23,994 nucleotides of DNA from Pseudomonadota bacterium. Its GTDB lineage: Bacteria > Pseudomonadota > Alphaproteobacteria > Rhizobiales > Beijerinckiaceae. Positions 23,952-23,994 of the stretch are shown here, in pieces. Within the stretch, counting starts at the first letter, position 1. The number at the start of each line of letters is the position of its first letter. The notes under the pieces are model-generated. The model saw only the letters and a program-made list of their open reading frames with translations, was not told the origin of the DNA and did not search any database. The stretch lies in assembly GCA_023450615.1 (NCBI GenBank), contig JAEXGT010000107.1, positions 1-23,994 of the forward strand, read 5' to 3'. Both the position numbers and the translations under genes were made by a program.

Positions 23952-23994
23952 CTTCAAGTCACCGCCAGACGTGGAATGGCGGGGTTTTCCCCCC

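Overview
The window is high-GC DNA with ordinary bacterial gene density, almost certainly from an alphaproteobacterium of the order Hyphomicrobiales (Rhizobiales). Gene content and promoter signals would suit a Microvirga, Methylobacterium or Bosea-like organism; the genus is inference. Supporting signs are the alphaproteobacterial general-stress promoter motif, the rhizobial-type palindromic repeats between genes, and the family make-up. No tRNA, rRNA, CRISPR array, transposase or phage gene was seen, and no gene-free stretch exceeds 300 bases.

Region 1 (1-6374) is mainly valine catabolism on the minus strand: a cut-off 3-hydroxyisobutyrate dehydrogenase (mmsB), a small membrane protein, isobutyryl-CoA dehydrogenase, an unrelated secreted protein, a HAD phosphatase, and methylmalonate-semialdehyde dehydrogenase (mmsA) with its own terminator. 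A LysR regulator diverges from mmsA and is the obvious candidate controller.

Region 2 (6375-7844) holds transaldolase between two clusters of palindromic repeats. Region 3 (7845-14253) looks like a lysine/2-aminoadipate catabolic locus: a ThDP-dependent enzyme, an ALDH7-type aminoadipate-semialdehyde dehydrogenase, a saccharopine dehydrogenase/lysine 6-dehydrogenase family enzyme, a divergent Lrp-type regulator, and an FAD amino-acid oxidoreductase translationally coupled to the regulator. No lysine-ketoglutarate reductase is visible, so one-step deamination of lysine by the dehydrogenase is a real possibility.

Region 4 (14250-19582) pairs a stress-type protein, with an excellent EcfG-type promoter, against a complete divergent ugpBAEC operon for glycerol-3-phosphate uptake that is preceded by a three-repeat PHO box. 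RNA hairpins sit after ugpB and between ugpE and ugpC, and a very strong hairpin ends the operon.

Region 5 (19635-23994) has an MIO-type ammonia-lyase standing alone (no other hut genes), a small secreted protein built from two Cys-bounded repeats, two GNAT acetyltransferases, and an M20-family allantoate/N-carbamoyl amino acid amidohydrolase whose stop overlaps the start of the second GNAT gene.

Nothing here is an obvious defence or mobile system. The most interesting items are the lysine locus without a reductase, the back-to-back stress/phosphate promoters, and the two-repeat secreted protein.
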